DNA from: an uncultured Christensenellaceae bacterium
GTDB taxonomy: Bacteria; Bacillota; Clostridia; Christensenellales; Pumilibacteraceae
NCBI GenBank assembly: GCA_910586925.1
Contig: CAJUKG010000006.1
Location: 62,001-126,000 of the forward strand
DNA length: 64,000 nt
Direction: 5' to 3'
The position numbers and the translations under genes were made by a program. Under the pieces are notes generated by a model. That model had not been told where the DNA came from. It did no database searches and was given only the letters and a program-made list of their open reading frames with translations. Position 1 is the stretch's first letter. Each line of letters begins with the position of its first letter. Shown here in pieces: positions 42,358 to 50,788 of this stretch.

Positions 42358-42971
42358 TTAAGAGCCGCCTCTATCGCCTTGTTGACGTCCTCTATCGACT
42401 GCATGCCGTCAACGTTCGCGAGCACGCCCGCGGCGCGATAGTATTCGACGAGCGGTGCGGTGTTCTCGGCGTAAACCTTGAGCCTGTTCTCCACCACTTC
42501 GCGCTTGTCGTCGTCGCGAATGACGAGCTTGTCGCCGCACGCTTTGCAGATCCCGTCGGGCGCGTCCTGCGCGCTCGTCGTGTATCCGCATTTGAGGCAG
42601 ACCCTGCGGCTCGCCATGCGATCGGCGAGTTTATCGAGGTCGGTTTCGAGATTGAGCGCGACGTCTATCTTGACGATTTGCGCGAGCGCGTCGGCTTGCG
42701 CCTTCGTGCGCGGAAACCCGTCGAGCAAAAATCCTTCTGCGCAATCGGGCTGTTCGATACGATCTTTGAGCAGCGCGACGACGAGTTCGTCGGGAACAAG
42801 TTTGCCCGCGTCCATGAACGACTTGGCTTGCTTGCCGAGCGCGGTGCCGTCGGCTATGTTCTTGCGAAGTATGTCGCCCGTCGAGATGTGCGGAAGGTTG
42901 TGCGTTTTGCAAATGATTGCGGCTTGCGTGCCCTTCCCGCTCCCGGGTGCTCCCATAATAATGAGTTTCAT
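42354..42971 (-). CDS. adk: Adenylate kinase
   Basis: A 205-aa enzyme catalysing ATP + AMP = 2 ADP. P-loop GAPGSGKGTQ at 7-16; NMP-binding segment with PHISTGDILR; DGFPRT at 84-89. The LID domain has four Cys (CLKCGY ... CKACGD), the zinc-stabilised form common in Gram-positives. It is slightly short for this form. Follows secY after a 199-bp repeat-containing gap. Confidence 0.97.
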   Translation of the reverse strand: MKLIIMGAPGSGKGTQAAIICKTHNLPHISTGDILRKNIADGTALGKQAKSFMDAGKLVPDELVVALLKDRIEQPDCAEGFLLDGFPRTKAQADALAQIVKIDVALNLETDLDKLADRMASRRVCLKCGYTTSAQDAPDGICKACGDKLVIRDDDKREVVENRLKVYAENTAPLVEYYRAAGVLANVDGMQSIEDVNKAIEAALK

Positions 42972-43019
42972 GTTTTACTCCGTTGCAATTTAATGCATAG
43001 TGCGTAATTGTTTTGCCGT

Positions 43020-43164
43020 CTTTTTTTGCCGTCGCGCTGTTGTGCGACGTTCGTCCGCATAGCGCAAATACAATGTGGAAACGACTGCGTTGCGTCATTT
43101 TTGCAATCGCGCCGTGTACCGACTTTCGCCCGCATAGCGCAAATACAATGTGGAATGACTGCGT
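43020..43164. repeat. Two tandem units of about 75 bp between secY and adk
   Basis: Each unit shares a 26-bp identical core CCGCATAGCGCAAATACAAT-GTGGAA followed by GACTGCGT, with similar flanking sequence; core copies lie at 43055-43080 and 43129-43154. A hairpin GTCGCGC/GTGCGAC precedes the first core. The arrangement is too short for CRISPR. Purpose unknown. Confidence 0.75.
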
Positions 43165-43170
43165 ATAAAC

Positions 43171-44475
43171 CTATTTCAAAAATCCTTTGTACTGTTTCAT
43201 CATCAACTGACTTTGCAGCTGCTTATTGAACTCGAGCGCGACCGAAACGACGATCAGCATACCTGTTGCGGAGAACGCATTGACGAGCGACTGATTCCCG
43301 AGCACCGCGGCGAATATGACCGACGGCACGAGCGCGATAAACGCGAGGAATATTGCGCCGAACAACGTCAAACGCTTGGATATGCGCGACAGGTATTCGG
43401 TAGTCGGTTTGCCCGGACGTATACCGTTGATAAAGCCGCCGTACTGTTGAATGTTCCGCGAGATGTCCTCGGGATTGAATTCGATCTGCGCATAGAAATA
43501 CGAGAAGAACAGTATCAATAGCGCGACGAGGATATAATAGAACGGGTACTTACTGCCCGCGCCGAGCCATTCCTGCCACCAAATATAAAAACTGCTGTTC
43601 GGTGCGACAAGCTGCGCGATCATCTGCGGGAAAGTAATGAGTGCGGTCGCGAAGATTATCGGCATGACCCCGCTCGCATTGAGCTTGATGGGAATGACCG
43701 AGCTTTGCCCGCCGTACTGCTTTCTGCCCTTTATCTGTTTGGCGTACTGCACCGGCACTCTGCGCTCGGCGAGGTCAACAAACACGATGAGCATGAATAC
43801 CGCGATAACCATGAGCAAGAATCCGAGAAGTTCCCAGATCGCCGTCTGGCTGCCGCCGAACGCTTCTTGGAACTTCGCGATGATCGCAAGCCCCGCCGAA
43901 GCGATGATACCTACAAAAATGAGCAAGCTGATACCGTTGCCGATACCGTAATCGGTGATGCGCTCGCCCAACCACGTCGTGAGCATCGCGCCCATCACCA
44001 TGAGCACTACGACGAATATCCCGATCACCCACACCTGGTTCATCGGTCCGAACACATCGAGGGACAGCGCGTCCGCCCGCGCGTACGAAACGGTTACGCC
44101 TATCGCTTGAGCGAGTGCGAGCACAATCGTGATATACCGCGTGATCTGCGTAATCTTCTTTCTGCCTTCGTCGCCCTGCTTCTGCATTTCCTGAAGCCGC
44201 GGGAACGCGACGGTGAGAAGCTGCAATATGATCGACGCATTGATATACGGCGTTATACCGATTGCGAACAGCGCGCCGTTCTGAAGCGCGTTACCCGTGA
44301 TGCCGTTGAGCAATCCCAAAAGCCCGTCGGTAGTGCCGCTATCAAGTGCCGCGGCGTTGATGCCCGGAATAGGTATCCAGCAACCCAGCCGATAAATAAA
44401 GAGCAGTGCGATCGTGATCAGTATCTTGGCACGCACTTCCTTATTCTTAAAGGCGTTTTTCAGCGTTTCAAACAT
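43171..44475 (-). CDS. secY: Preprotein translocase subunit SecY
   Basis: A 434-aa, ten-helix channel protein of the Sec translocon. Signature segments: RLGCWIPIPGIN near the N-terminus, the plug-region ITGNALQNGALFAIGITPYINASI, and GKPTTEYLSRISKRLTLFGA in the cytosolic loop before helix 9. The C-terminus (QSQLMMKQYKGFLK) is typical. It starts with a 1-nt overlap of rplO (TAATG), so translation is coupled. Confidence 0.98.
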   Translation of the reverse strand: MFETLKNAFKNKEVRAKILITIALLFIYRLGCWIPIPGINAAALDSGTTDGLLGLLNGITGNALQNGALFAIGITPYINASIILQLLTVAFPRLQEMQKQGDEGRKKITQITRYITIVLALAQAIGVTVSYARADALSLDVFGPMNQVWVIGIFVVVLMVMGAMLTTWLGERITDYGIGNGISLLIFVGIIASAGLAIIAKFQEAFGGSQTAIWELLGFLLMVIAVFMLIVFVDLAERRVPVQYAKQIKGRKQYGGQSSVIPIKLNASGVMPIIFATALITFPQMIAQLVAPNSSFYIWWQEWLGAGSKYPFYYILVALLILFFSYFYAQIEFNPEDISRNIQQYGGFINGIRPGKPTTEYLSRISKRLTLFGAIFLAFIALVPSVIFAAVLGNQSLVNAFSATGMLIVVSVALEFNKQLQSQLMMKQYKGFLK

Positions 44476-44918
44476 TAGATGACCTCTACGGTGCCGCCCG
44501 CCTTTTCGATCTTCTCTTTGGCGGAAGCGGTGAATTTAGCCGCTTTGACAGTGAGCTTTTTGGTAAGCTCGCCGTCGCCCAACACCTTCAAGCCGTACGC
44601 CTCGACCTTCTTGATCATGCCCGTTTCAACAAGCAACATGAGGTCGACGACGGTGCCGTCGTCAAACTCGTTGAGCTTGTCGATATTGATGACCGAAAAC
44701 TCTTTGGCGAACTTGTTGTTGAAGCCGCGCTTCGGCAGTCTGCGCATAAGCGTGATCTGACCGCCCTCGAAACCGGGACGAACGCCGCCGCCGCTACGCG
44801 CCCACTGACCTTTGTGACCTTTGCCCGACGTCTTGCCGAGTCCCGAACCCGTGCCGCGGCCCAAACGCTTCGCCTTGGTGCGCGCGCCGTCCGCCGGCAT
44901 AAGTGCATGCATTTTCAT
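44475..44918 (-). CDS. rplO: 50S ribosomal protein L15
   Basis: A 147-aa late-assembly protein of the large subunit. The Gly/Arg-rich N-terminal extension (KRLGRGTGSGLGKTSGKGHKG, about 19-40) and KRGFNNKFAKEF motif are present; the last 60 residues form the globular domain. Order rpmD-rplO-secY is canonical. Confidence 0.97.
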   Translation of the reverse strand: MKMHALMPADGARTKAKRLGRGTGSGLGKTSGKGHKGQWARSGGGVRPGFEGGQITLMRRLPKRGFNNKFAKEFSVINIDKLNEFDDGTVVDLMLLVETGMIKKVEAYGLKVLGDGELTKKLTVKAAKFTASAKEKIEKAGGTVEVI

Positions 44919-44957
44919 GGTAATTTCTCCTATAAAATAAGTCCTAACCGCCCGAAC

Positions 44958-45164
44958 TTACGCCTCGGTAACGGTAACAAGATGGCAGACGGTCCTTATC
45001 ATGCCGCGCATTGCGGGCGTATCGTCAACCGTCACCGATTGATGCAACTTCTTAAGCCCCAACGCTTCGACAGTGCGCTGCTGTTTTACCAAACGTCCCG
45101 CCGTGCTCTTGACAAGCGTGACGCAAAGCTTCTTGTTTTCGGTTTTTTCAGCTTTCTTTGCCAT
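44958..45164 (-). CDS. rpmD: 50S ribosomal protein L30
   Basis: A 68-aa L30 with the beta-alpha-beta core (KLCVTLVKSTAGRLVKQQ, then LGLKKLHQSVTVDDTPAMRGMI). The start at 45164 is chosen over an upstream ATG because AGGAGAT lies just before it. It is separated from rpsE by an unusual 412-bp repeat-bearing gap; in most genomes these two genes nearly touch. Confidence 0.95.
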   Translation of the reverse strand: MAKKAEKTENKKLCVTLVKSTAGRLVKQQRTVEALGLKKLHQSVTVDDTPAMRGMIRTVCHLVTVTEA

Positions 45165-45298
45165 TTTAATCTCCTCGCGAACAACGCAAACCGCGCGTTC
45201 GGAATTTTTATTTCTCTGCCGCAAAGGCAATCTGTACTGTTTCGACGCCCGCTCTATCCTCTCGAATACCTCGGGCGTCGGATCAAATGCCGCAAGCA

Positions 45299-45475
45299 GT
45301 TTATCGTACCGCCTTTTCGACAGTCGCCGCCTCGATGGTGAGATTGCGCGTCAGACGGATTTTTGCACCGCCTTTTCGGCAGTCACCGCTTCGACAGCGG
45401 AGGCGCGCCGCAGACGGTTTATCGTACCGTCCTTTCGGCAGTCACCGCCTCGGTGGTGAGATTGCGCGTCAGGCG
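45299..45475. repeat. Three exact-length 59-bp tandem repeats inside the operon
   Basis: Copies at 45299-45357, 45358-45416 and 45417-45475 are contiguous and each 59 bp. Copies 1 and 3 are the most alike (GTTTATCGTACCG start, GAGATTGCGCGTCAG end); copy 2 diverges in its last third. In the operon sense each can be read as RL-x-R...TVR then stop, but 59 is not a multiple of 3, so they cannot form one protein. The rest of the 45165-45576 gap holds no clear gene. Confidence 0.85.
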
Positions 45476-45576
45476 GGCAACAGGCGAAGCAACAGCGAGG
45501 GCGTGTAGAACCACCTACATAACCGAGCTGTTGCGAGCACGTAGTCCGCATCACGCGATAAGCTCGCCGCCGAGAA

Positions 45577-46098
45577 TTAAAGGATCTCGTCTATCGTCTT
45601 GCCCCGCAGAGCCGCAACCTGATCGAGCGTTCTCAAGCCCTCGAGTGCTTTCATCGTCGCTTTGACCACGTTGATCGGGTTACGCGAGCCGTAGCACTTG
45701 GTGGTGATATTGTTGATGCCGCAAAGCTCCAACACCGCGCGGACGCTGCCGCCCGCGATAACGCCTTTACCTTCGGGAGCGGGACGGAGCAGGACTTTGC
45801 TGCAAGCGAACTCGCCGACCGTTTCGTGCGGGATAGCGGTACCGTTGAGCGCGATCTTCTTCATATCGCGACGCGCCGCCTGTTCCGCCTTTTTGATCGC
45901 TTCGGGAACTTCGATGGCTTTGCCCATGCCGATACCCACTCTGCCCTTGCCGTCGCCGGCAACGACGAGCGCGGCGAAGCTGCTGTTTCTGCCGCCCTTA
46001 ACGACTTTGCTGACCCGACGGGTAGTGACGAGCTTGGTTTTGATGCCGTCGTCGACGACGTCCTTTTCTCTCTTTTTTCTGAATTCTTCGCGTGCCAT
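45577..46098 (-). CDS. rpsE: 30S ribosomal protein S5
   Basis: A 173-aa S5, needed for decoding accuracy and mRNA helicase activity at the entry tunnel. Double-stranded RNA-binding-like N-domain (VVKGGRNSSFAALVVAGDGKGRVGIGMGKA) and C-domain (GSVRAVLELCGINNITTKCYGSRNPINVV) are intact. N-terminal basic stretch REEFRKKREK is typical. Confidence 0.97.
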   Translation of the reverse strand: MAREEFRKKREKDVVDDGIKTKLVTTRRVSKVVKGGRNSSFAALVVAGDGKGRVGIGMGKAIEVPEAIKKAEQAARRDMKKIALNGTAIPHETVGEFACSKVLLRPAPEGKGVIAGGSVRAVLELCGINNITTKCYGSRNPINVVKATMKALEGLRTLDQVAALRGKTIDEIL

Positions 46099-46107
46099 GT
46101 CAAACTC

Positions 46108-46470
46108 CTAAAATTTCAAGCCCGCAGCTCTCGCCGCGTCTGCAAGTGCTTTTACTCTACCCGTGTACAGGTAGCCGCCGCGGTCGAAAACGACTTCGGC
46201 GATGCCCTTCTCTTTGGCTTTTGCCGCGACGTCGCCGCCGACGAACACTGCCTGTTCGGTCTTGGTCTTGCCCTTGAGATCCGCGCCCTTGACGAGCGTG
46301 CTGCTCGAAACGAGGGTGACGCCTTTCGTGTCGTCGATGACCTGCGCATAGATATGGCTGGTGGAACGGTAGACCGCAAGACGGGGACGCGCCGCAGTGC
46401 CTTTTATATCGTGGCGCAACCGCGCATGACGTTTTTCGCGGATCTTGTTTTTATCAATTTTCTTAATCAT
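46108..46470 (-). CDS. rplR: 50S ribosomal protein L18
   Basis: A 120-aa 5S rRNA-binding protein. Core RPRLAVYRSTSHIYAQVIDD and the final FDRGGYLYTGRVKALADAARAAGL are characteristic. Lies 9 bp from rpsE and 11 bp from rplF. Confidence 0.97.
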   Translation of the reverse strand: MIKKIDKNKIREKRHARLRHDIKGTAARPRLAVYRSTSHIYAQVIDDTKGVTLVSSSTLVKGADLKGKTKTEQAVFVGGDVAAKAKEKGIAEVVFDRGGYLYTGRVKALADAARAAGLKF

Positions 46471-46481
46471 TAGCCACTCTC

Positions 46482-47027
46482 CTATTTCTTGCCTGCGGTC
46501 TTAGCCTCTTTGCGGAGGACGACCTCGTTGCTGTAATGCAGACCGTAGCCGTGATACGGTTCGACGGGACGCTTCGCCTTGATCTGCGCCGCCACCTCGC
46601 CGACGAATTCCTTGCTGATACCGCTGACCACGATGGTGAGCGTGTCGGGGCAAGTGATCTTGATGCCTTGAGGTATTACGTACTCGACGGGCTTGCTGTA
46701 GCCGATGTTCATGACGAGCTTATTGCCCGTAACGGCGACTTTGTAACCGACACCGGACACGATGAGCGTTTTGGTGAATTCGGTCTGTACGCCCGCAACC
46801 ATATTGGCTATGAGCTGACGGTACAAGCCGTGGTATGCACGGGTCTGCTTCTCGTCGTTGGCGCGTTCGACGTTGCACACGCCGCCGTTCACAACGACAT
46901 TGATGTCTTTGCAATTTATTTCCTGCTTAAGCTCGCCGAGCTTGCCTTTGACGGTAACTACGCCGTTCTTAAACTCGACGGTAACGCCCGCGGGAATGTC
47001 TATATGTTTTCTGCCTATACGCGACAT
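46482..47027 (-). CDS. rplF: 50S ribosomal protein L6
   Basis: A 181-aa protein at the factor-binding region near the sarcin-ricin loop. It starts SRIGRKHIDIPAGVTV and has the duplicated L6 fold; the second-domain signature PYHGYGLHYSNEVVLRKEAK is present, with His-Gly-Tyr where many have KGKGI. Standard length. Confidence 0.97.
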   Translation of the reverse strand: MSRIGRKHIDIPAGVTVEFKNGVVTVKGKLGELKQEINCKDINVVVNGGVCNVERANDEKQTRAYHGLYRQLIANMVAGVQTEFTKTLIVSGVGYKVAVTGNKLVMNIGYSKPVEYVIPQGIKITCPDTLTIVVSGISKEFVGEVAAQIKAKRPVEPYHGYGLHYSNEVVLRKEAKTAGKK

Positions 47028-47036
47028 AACACCCTC

Positions 47037-47432
47037 CTACCATACGTAGGCAAGCACTTCGCCGCCTACTTTGAGTGCGCGGGCTTTCTTGTCGGTCATG
47101 ACGCCGCGCGAAGTGGAAATAATCGCTATACCGTACCCGCCGAGCACACGCGGAAGATCTTCGCAACCGCAGTATACGCGCAGACCGGGTTTGGAAATGC
47201 GTTTCAAGTTTGTGATGGCGTTGGTGTTGCCGCTGTACTTGAGCACGACCTTGATATTGTTGTGCCCGTTCTCCTCCACCACGTCGCCCGACACGACGAA
47301 GCCTTCTTCGACGAGAATGTCGACGATGGACTTCTTCATCTTGGACGCGGGTATGGATACGGTTTCGTGACGAGCCGTGATTGCGTTGCGAATTCTCGTA
47401 AGCAAATCTGCGATAGGATCTGTTGTTACCAT
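47037..47432 (-). CDS. rpsH: 30S ribosomal protein S8
   Basis: A 131-aa primary 16S rRNA binder at the central domain. PIADLLTRIRNAITARHETV begins it, and the C-terminal STSRGVMTDKKARALKVGGEVLAYVW is classic. In several bacteria S8 represses the spc operon; no such site was assessed here. Confidence 0.98.
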   Translation of the reverse strand: MVTTDPIADLLTRIRNAITARHETVSIPASKMKKSIVDILVEEGFVVSGDVVEENGHNNIKVVLKYSGNTNAITNLKRISKPGLRVYCGCEDLPRVLGGYGIAIISTSRGVMTDKKARALKVGGEVLAYVW

Positions 47433-47446
47433 AATAATACCCTCCT

Positions 47447-47632
47447 TTACCAGCTCGACTTCTTTACGCCGGGGATTTCACCCTTGTACGCAAGTTCGCG
47501 AAAGCAAATTCTGCAAATACCGTACTTTTTGAGCACGGAATGCGGTCTGCCGCAAATATTGCAACGCGTATACGCGCGCGTGCTGTATTTGGGCGTCCGT
47601 TGCTGTTTGTTTATCATCGCTTTTTTAGCCAT
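47447..47632 (-). CDS. rpsN: 30S ribosomal protein S14, zinc type (uS14B)
   Basis: A 61-aa zinc-dependent S14. Cysteines in CNICGRPH and CRICF form the four-ligand site; RAYTRC and KKSSW end are typical of the short Gram-positive form. Confidence 0.97.
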   Translation of the reverse strand: MAKKAMINKQQRTPKYSTRAYTRCNICGRPHSVLKKYGICRICFRELAYKGEIPGVKKSSW

Positions 47633-47642
47633 AATTATCTCC

Positions 47643-48254
47643 TTAATTCCTAAACGGCATGCCGAGCTTGGTCAGCAGCAATTTAGCATCTTCGTCGGTT
47701 TCGGCAGTCGTAACGACATCGACGTCAAACCCTCTGATCTTCTCGATGAGTTCGTACGAAATCTCGGGGAAGATCGTCTGGTCCTTGATGCCGAGCGCGT
47801 AGTTGCCGTGCCCGTCAAAGGACTTGCCCGGCACGCCGCGGAAGTCGCGGACGCGCGGCAACGCAACGGACACGAGCCTGTCGAAGAATTCGTATGCCAT
47901 TTCGCCGCGGAGCGTAACCTTGATCGCTATGGACTGACCTTCGCGAAGTTTGAAGTTACTGACCGACTTCTTGGCTTTTACGAGTATGCTCTTTTGTCCG
48001 GCAATCGCTTCGAGCTCGGCTTGCGCGAGCTGTATGCTCTTGCTGTTGTCCTTTATATCGCCCAAACGCATGTTCAATACTATCTTGACGAGTTTGGGAA
48101 CCTGATTGACGTTTTTATAGCCGCACTCTTTCAAGAGTTGAGGCACAATCTCCGCCTTGTACCGCTTGTGCAGTCTGTAGCGTTCGGGATTGGTCGATTT
48201 TACGGGCTTTTCGGCGGTCGCCTTGCCCTTGGCTTTGGTCGCTTTTTCTGCCAT
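47643..48254 (-). CDS. rplE: 50S ribosomal protein L5
   Basis: A 203-aa 5S rRNA and P-site-tRNA-contacting protein. KIVLNMRLGDIKDNSK and RDFRGVPGKSFDGHGNYALGI are family motifs. The first 25 residues are a Lys/Ala-rich extension not found in most L5 (about 180 aa). Cognate start has AAGGAG-like SD. Confidence 0.97.
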   Translation of the reverse strand: MAEKATKAKGKATAEKPVKSTNPERYRLHKRYKAEIVPQLLKECGYKNVNQVPKLVKIVLNMRLGDIKDNSKSIQLAQAELEAIAGQKSILVKAKKSVSNFKLREGQSIAIKVTLRGEMAYEFFDRLVSVALPRVRDFRGVPGKSFDGHGNYALGIKDQTIFPEISYELIEKIRGFDVDVVTTAETDEDAKLLLTKLGMPFRN

Positions 48255-48267
48255 TACCGTTTACTCC

Positions 48268-48744
48268 TTACTCTGTTTTACCGTCCGAGGTTTCCTCGAC
48301 GGGAACTTTTTCCTCCGCTTTCGCTTCGGTCGTTTTTGTCTTTTTCGTGGTCTTTTTGGGCTTATCCGCAGCCGTCTTCTTTTCCGCTTTGTCGGCTTTC
48401 TTCTTCGCCTTTTCGGGCTTTGCGGCTACGTCCAGACTCGCGCCGCACTTGGCGCAAATACGCACGTTCTTGCCGTCCGTGACCTGATGACGCACGCGCA
48501 CCGCGTTCGAGCACGACGGGCAGACGATCTGCACGTTGCTGACGTCGAGCGGAGCTTCCACCGTTTTCTTGCCGCCCTGATCGTTGGCGGAACGGGGCTT
48601 CAAGTGACGGGTCGCCATGTTCACGCCCTCGACAAGCACTTTTCCGGTCTTGGGATCGGTGGCGAGCACCTTGCCCGTTTTGCCTTTATCCTTGCCCGCC
48701 AATACTTTGACGTTATCGCCTTTTTTGACATTAAGACTGTTCAT
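48268..48744 (-). CDS. rplX: 50S ribosomal protein L24 with zinc-ribbon and Lys-rich tail
   Basis: A 158-aa L24, against about 100 in most bacteria. The KOW core (NVKKGDNVKVLAGKDKGKTGKV) is normal. The middle carries a CPSC ... CAKC pair (about 72-100), which looks like a zinc ribbon, and the last 50 residues are a Lys/Ala/Glu/Thr low-complexity tail. L24 starts 50S assembly next to the exit tunnel. A disordered tail there could contact nascent chains or other rRNA; this is inference. Confidence 0.93.
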   Translation of the reverse strand: MNSLNVKKGDNVKVLAGKDKGKTGKVLATDPKTGKVLVEGVNMATRHLKPRSANDQGGKKTVEAPLDVSNVQIVCPSCSNAVRVRHQVTDGKNVRICAKCGASLDVAAKPEKAKKKADKAEKKTAADKPKKTTKKTKTTEAKAEEKVPVEETSDGKTE

Positions 48745-48756
48745 TGCGATGCCTCC

Positions 48757-49125
48757 TTAAAGTACTTCGGGTGCCAAAGATATGATCTTTGTGAAATCAC
48801 GGTCGCGAAGCTCGCGGGCGATCGGTCCGAAGATACGGGTGCCGCGCGGCTGCTTCTGGCTGTCTATGATTACTGCGGCGTTGTCGTCGAAACGGATATG
48901 CGATCCGTCCGGACGGTTGACGCCTTGATGGGTGCGCACGATGACCGCCTTGACGACGTCGCCTTTCTTGACGGTGCCGCCCGGCTGTGCGGACTTGACG
49001 GAAGCGGTGATAATATCGCCGATATTACCGCTTCTGCGGAACGACCCGCCCATGACCTGTATGCACATTATTTCTTTCGCGCCGGTGTTGTCGGCGACTT
49101 TGAGATACGATTGGGGTTGTATCAT
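48757..49125 (-). CDS. rplN: 50S ribosomal protein L14
   Basis: A 122-aa conserved protein at the subunit interface. MIQPQSYLKVADNTGAKEIMC at the start and GTRIFGPIARELRDRDFTKI near the end are highly typical. 12 bp from rplX. Confidence 0.98.
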   Translation of the reverse strand: MIQPQSYLKVADNTGAKEIMCIQVMGGSFRRSGNIGDIITASVKSAQPGGTVKKGDVVKAVIVRTHQGVNRPDGSHIRFDDNAAVIIDSQKQPRGTRIFGPIARELRDRDFTKIISLAPEVL

Positions 49126-49178
49126 GATTCACTCCTTGACGGCGATGTTTCCGCGAAAACGGACGTTCGCCATTCCTC

Positions 49179-49442
49179 TTATTTGGCTTTCTCGACGATC
49201 TTGCTCACGCGCCAGCACTTGTCTTTGGAAAGCGGACGCGTTTCGGTGATTTCCACTCTGTCGCCCACGCCGCACGCGTTTTCTTCGTCGTGCGCTTTGA
49301 TGCGCTTGGTGCGAGTGACCGTCTTTTTATACAGCGGGTGCTTATACTTCTCGACGATGGAAACGACGACCGTCTTGTCCATCTTGTCGGAAACTACGAC
49401 GCCTTCGCGCGTCTTTCTGTCGTTGCGTTGTTCGGTAGCCAT
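49179..49442 (-). CDS. rpsQ: 30S ribosomal protein S17
   Basis: An 87-aa OB-fold protein binding 16S helix 11. REGVVVSDKMDKTVVVSIVE and the VEITETRPLSKDKCWRV motif are present. Coupled to rpmC by a 1-nt stop-start overlap. Confidence 0.97.
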   Translation of the reverse strand: MATEQRNDRKTREGVVVSDKMDKTVVVSIVEKYKHPLYKKTVTRTKRIKAHDEENACGVGDRVEITETRPLSKDKCWRVSKIVEKAK

Positions 49443-49648
49443 TATTTAGCCTCCTTTTTCGCGCGAAGCTCACGCTCTCTGATGACCGTCTTTACTCGCG
49501 CTATATCGCGGCGCACGGTCTGGATCTGCAAGGGGTTTGCGAGCTGACCGGTCGCGTGGGAAAAACGAAGGTTAAACAGCTCGGTTTTGAGAGAATTGAG
49601 TTTTTCCTGCAATTCTTCGTCTCTTAACTCATGAACTTTCTCTTTCAT
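49442..49648 (-). CDS. rpmC: 50S ribosomal protein L29
   Basis: A 68-aa two-helix protein next to the exit tunnel, where SRP and trigger factor dock. ELRDEELQEKLNSLKTELFNL and the IARVKTVIRERE helix are typical. Overlaps rplP by 1 nt. Confidence 0.96.
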   Translation of the reverse strand: MKEKVHELRDEELQEKLNSLKTELFNLRFSHATGQLANPLQIQTVRRDIARVKTVIRERELRAKKEAK

Positions 49649-50109
49649 TATTTAACCTCCTCTGTCGCAGCTTTCGCGGCGTTCTCGTCCTCGTAACCCG
49701 CTTCGCCCTTCTTTGCGATCTTGCAACGCACGGGGAGCTTATACGACGCAAGACGAAGTGCCTCGCGCGCGATCGGCTCTGCAACGCCCGCCATTTCAAA
49801 CATGACGGTGCCGGGTCTGACGACTGCCGCCCAGTATTCGGGCGCGCCCTTACCGCTACCCATACGGGTGTCGGCGGGCTTCTTGGAATACGGCTTGTGC
49901 GGGAAAATGTCTATCCAGACTTTACCGCCGCGCTTGGTGTAACGAGTCATGGCGACACGCGCCGCCTCTATCTGGTTGGAAGTGATCCGACCCGGATCCT
50001 CGCTGACGAGCGCGAACTCGCCGTAAGAAATCTTATTGCCGCGAGTAGCTTTGCCTTTCATGCGGCCACGCTGAACTCTGCGGTGCTTAACCTTGTTGGG
50101 ACTTAACAT
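49648..50109 (-). CDS. rplP: 50S ribosomal protein L16
   Basis: A 153-aa protein near the peptidyl-transferase centre and A-site tRNA. MLSPNKVKHRRVQRGRMKGKA and GKGAPEYWAAVVRPGTVMFE are diagnostic. A charged C-terminal tail (EAGYEDENAAKAATEEVK) exceeds the usual 140-aa length. Overlaps rpsC by 1 nt. Confidence 0.97.
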   Translation of the reverse strand: MLSPNKVKHRRVQRGRMKGKATRGNKISYGEFALVSEDPGRITSNQIEAARVAMTRYTKRGGKVWIDIFPHKPYSKKPADTRMGSGKGAPEYWAAVVRPGTVMFEMAGVAEPIAREALRLASYKLPVRCKIAKKGEAGYEDENAAKAATEEVK

Positions 50110-50786
50110 TATTCGCCCTCCTTCTTATCGCCGGCGGCGTTTGCGGGCTTTTGCTCGCCGAGGACGTCGCCTTTGTAGATCCACACTTTGACGCCGAGGA
50201 CACCGAACGTGGTACGCGCAATGGTGTAACCGTAATCAATGTCCGCACGCAGCGTTTGCAGCGGGATAGAGCCTTCCTGATAGTGCTCGGCACGCGCGAT
50301 CTCCGCACCGTCGAGACGACCGCCGACCATGACCTTGACGCCTTTCGCGCCCGCATGCATGGCTTTGCTCATCGCCTGTTTCATGGTGCGACGGAAGAAT
50401 GCGCGCTTCTCGAGCTGCGCCGCAATGCTCTCCGCGAGAAGTTTCGCGTTGAGATCGGGGTGCTTGACTTCGATGATGTTGACGTAAATCTTCTTGCCGT
50501 CTACGAGCTTTTCGAGATTCTTCTTAAGCTCGTCGATGCCGACGTGCTTCTGACCGATGATCTTGCCGGGGAACTGGGTGTGGATGGAAACCTGCACCTT
50601 GCCCTGCGGACGCTCGATAACGACTTTGGAAATGCCGCACGTTTTGTATTTATTCTCGATAAGCTCGCGGATCTTGTGGTCCTCGATGAGGTACGCCGAG
50701 AACTCCTGTTTGCTCGCATACCATTGGGAATTCCACTTTTCGATGACGCCGACGCGCAAGCCGTGAGGATTGACTTTCTGACCCAT
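50109..50786 (-). CDS. rpsC: 30S ribosomal protein S3
   Basis: A 225-aa mRNA-entry-tunnel protein. N-terminal GQKVNPHGLRVGVIEKWNSQW, KH domain (GKIIGQKHVGIDELKKNLEKL) and C-terminal MVGGRLDGAEIARAE domain are complete. Ends in a Lys/Glu-rich tail. Confidence 0.98.
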   Translation of the reverse strand: MGQKVNPHGLRVGVIEKWNSQWYASKQEFSAYLIEDHKIRELIENKYKTCGISKVVIERPQGKVQVSIHTQFPGKIIGQKHVGIDELKKNLEKLVDGKKIYVNIIEVKHPDLNAKLLAESIAAQLEKRAFFRRTMKQAMSKAMHAGAKGVKVMVGGRLDGAEIARAEHYQEGSIPLQTLRADIDYGYTIARTTFGVLGVKVWIYKGDVLGEQKPANAAGDKKEGE

Positions 50787-50788
50787 GA

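Noticed and set aside
43020..43164. CRISPR array
   Set aside because: Only two units, long and imperfect, with a similar rather than unique sequence between cores, and no cas genes in the window.
45299..45475. CRISPR array or repeat-encoded protein
   Set aside because: The three units are directly adjacent with no spacers, and the 59-bp period breaks any reading frame.
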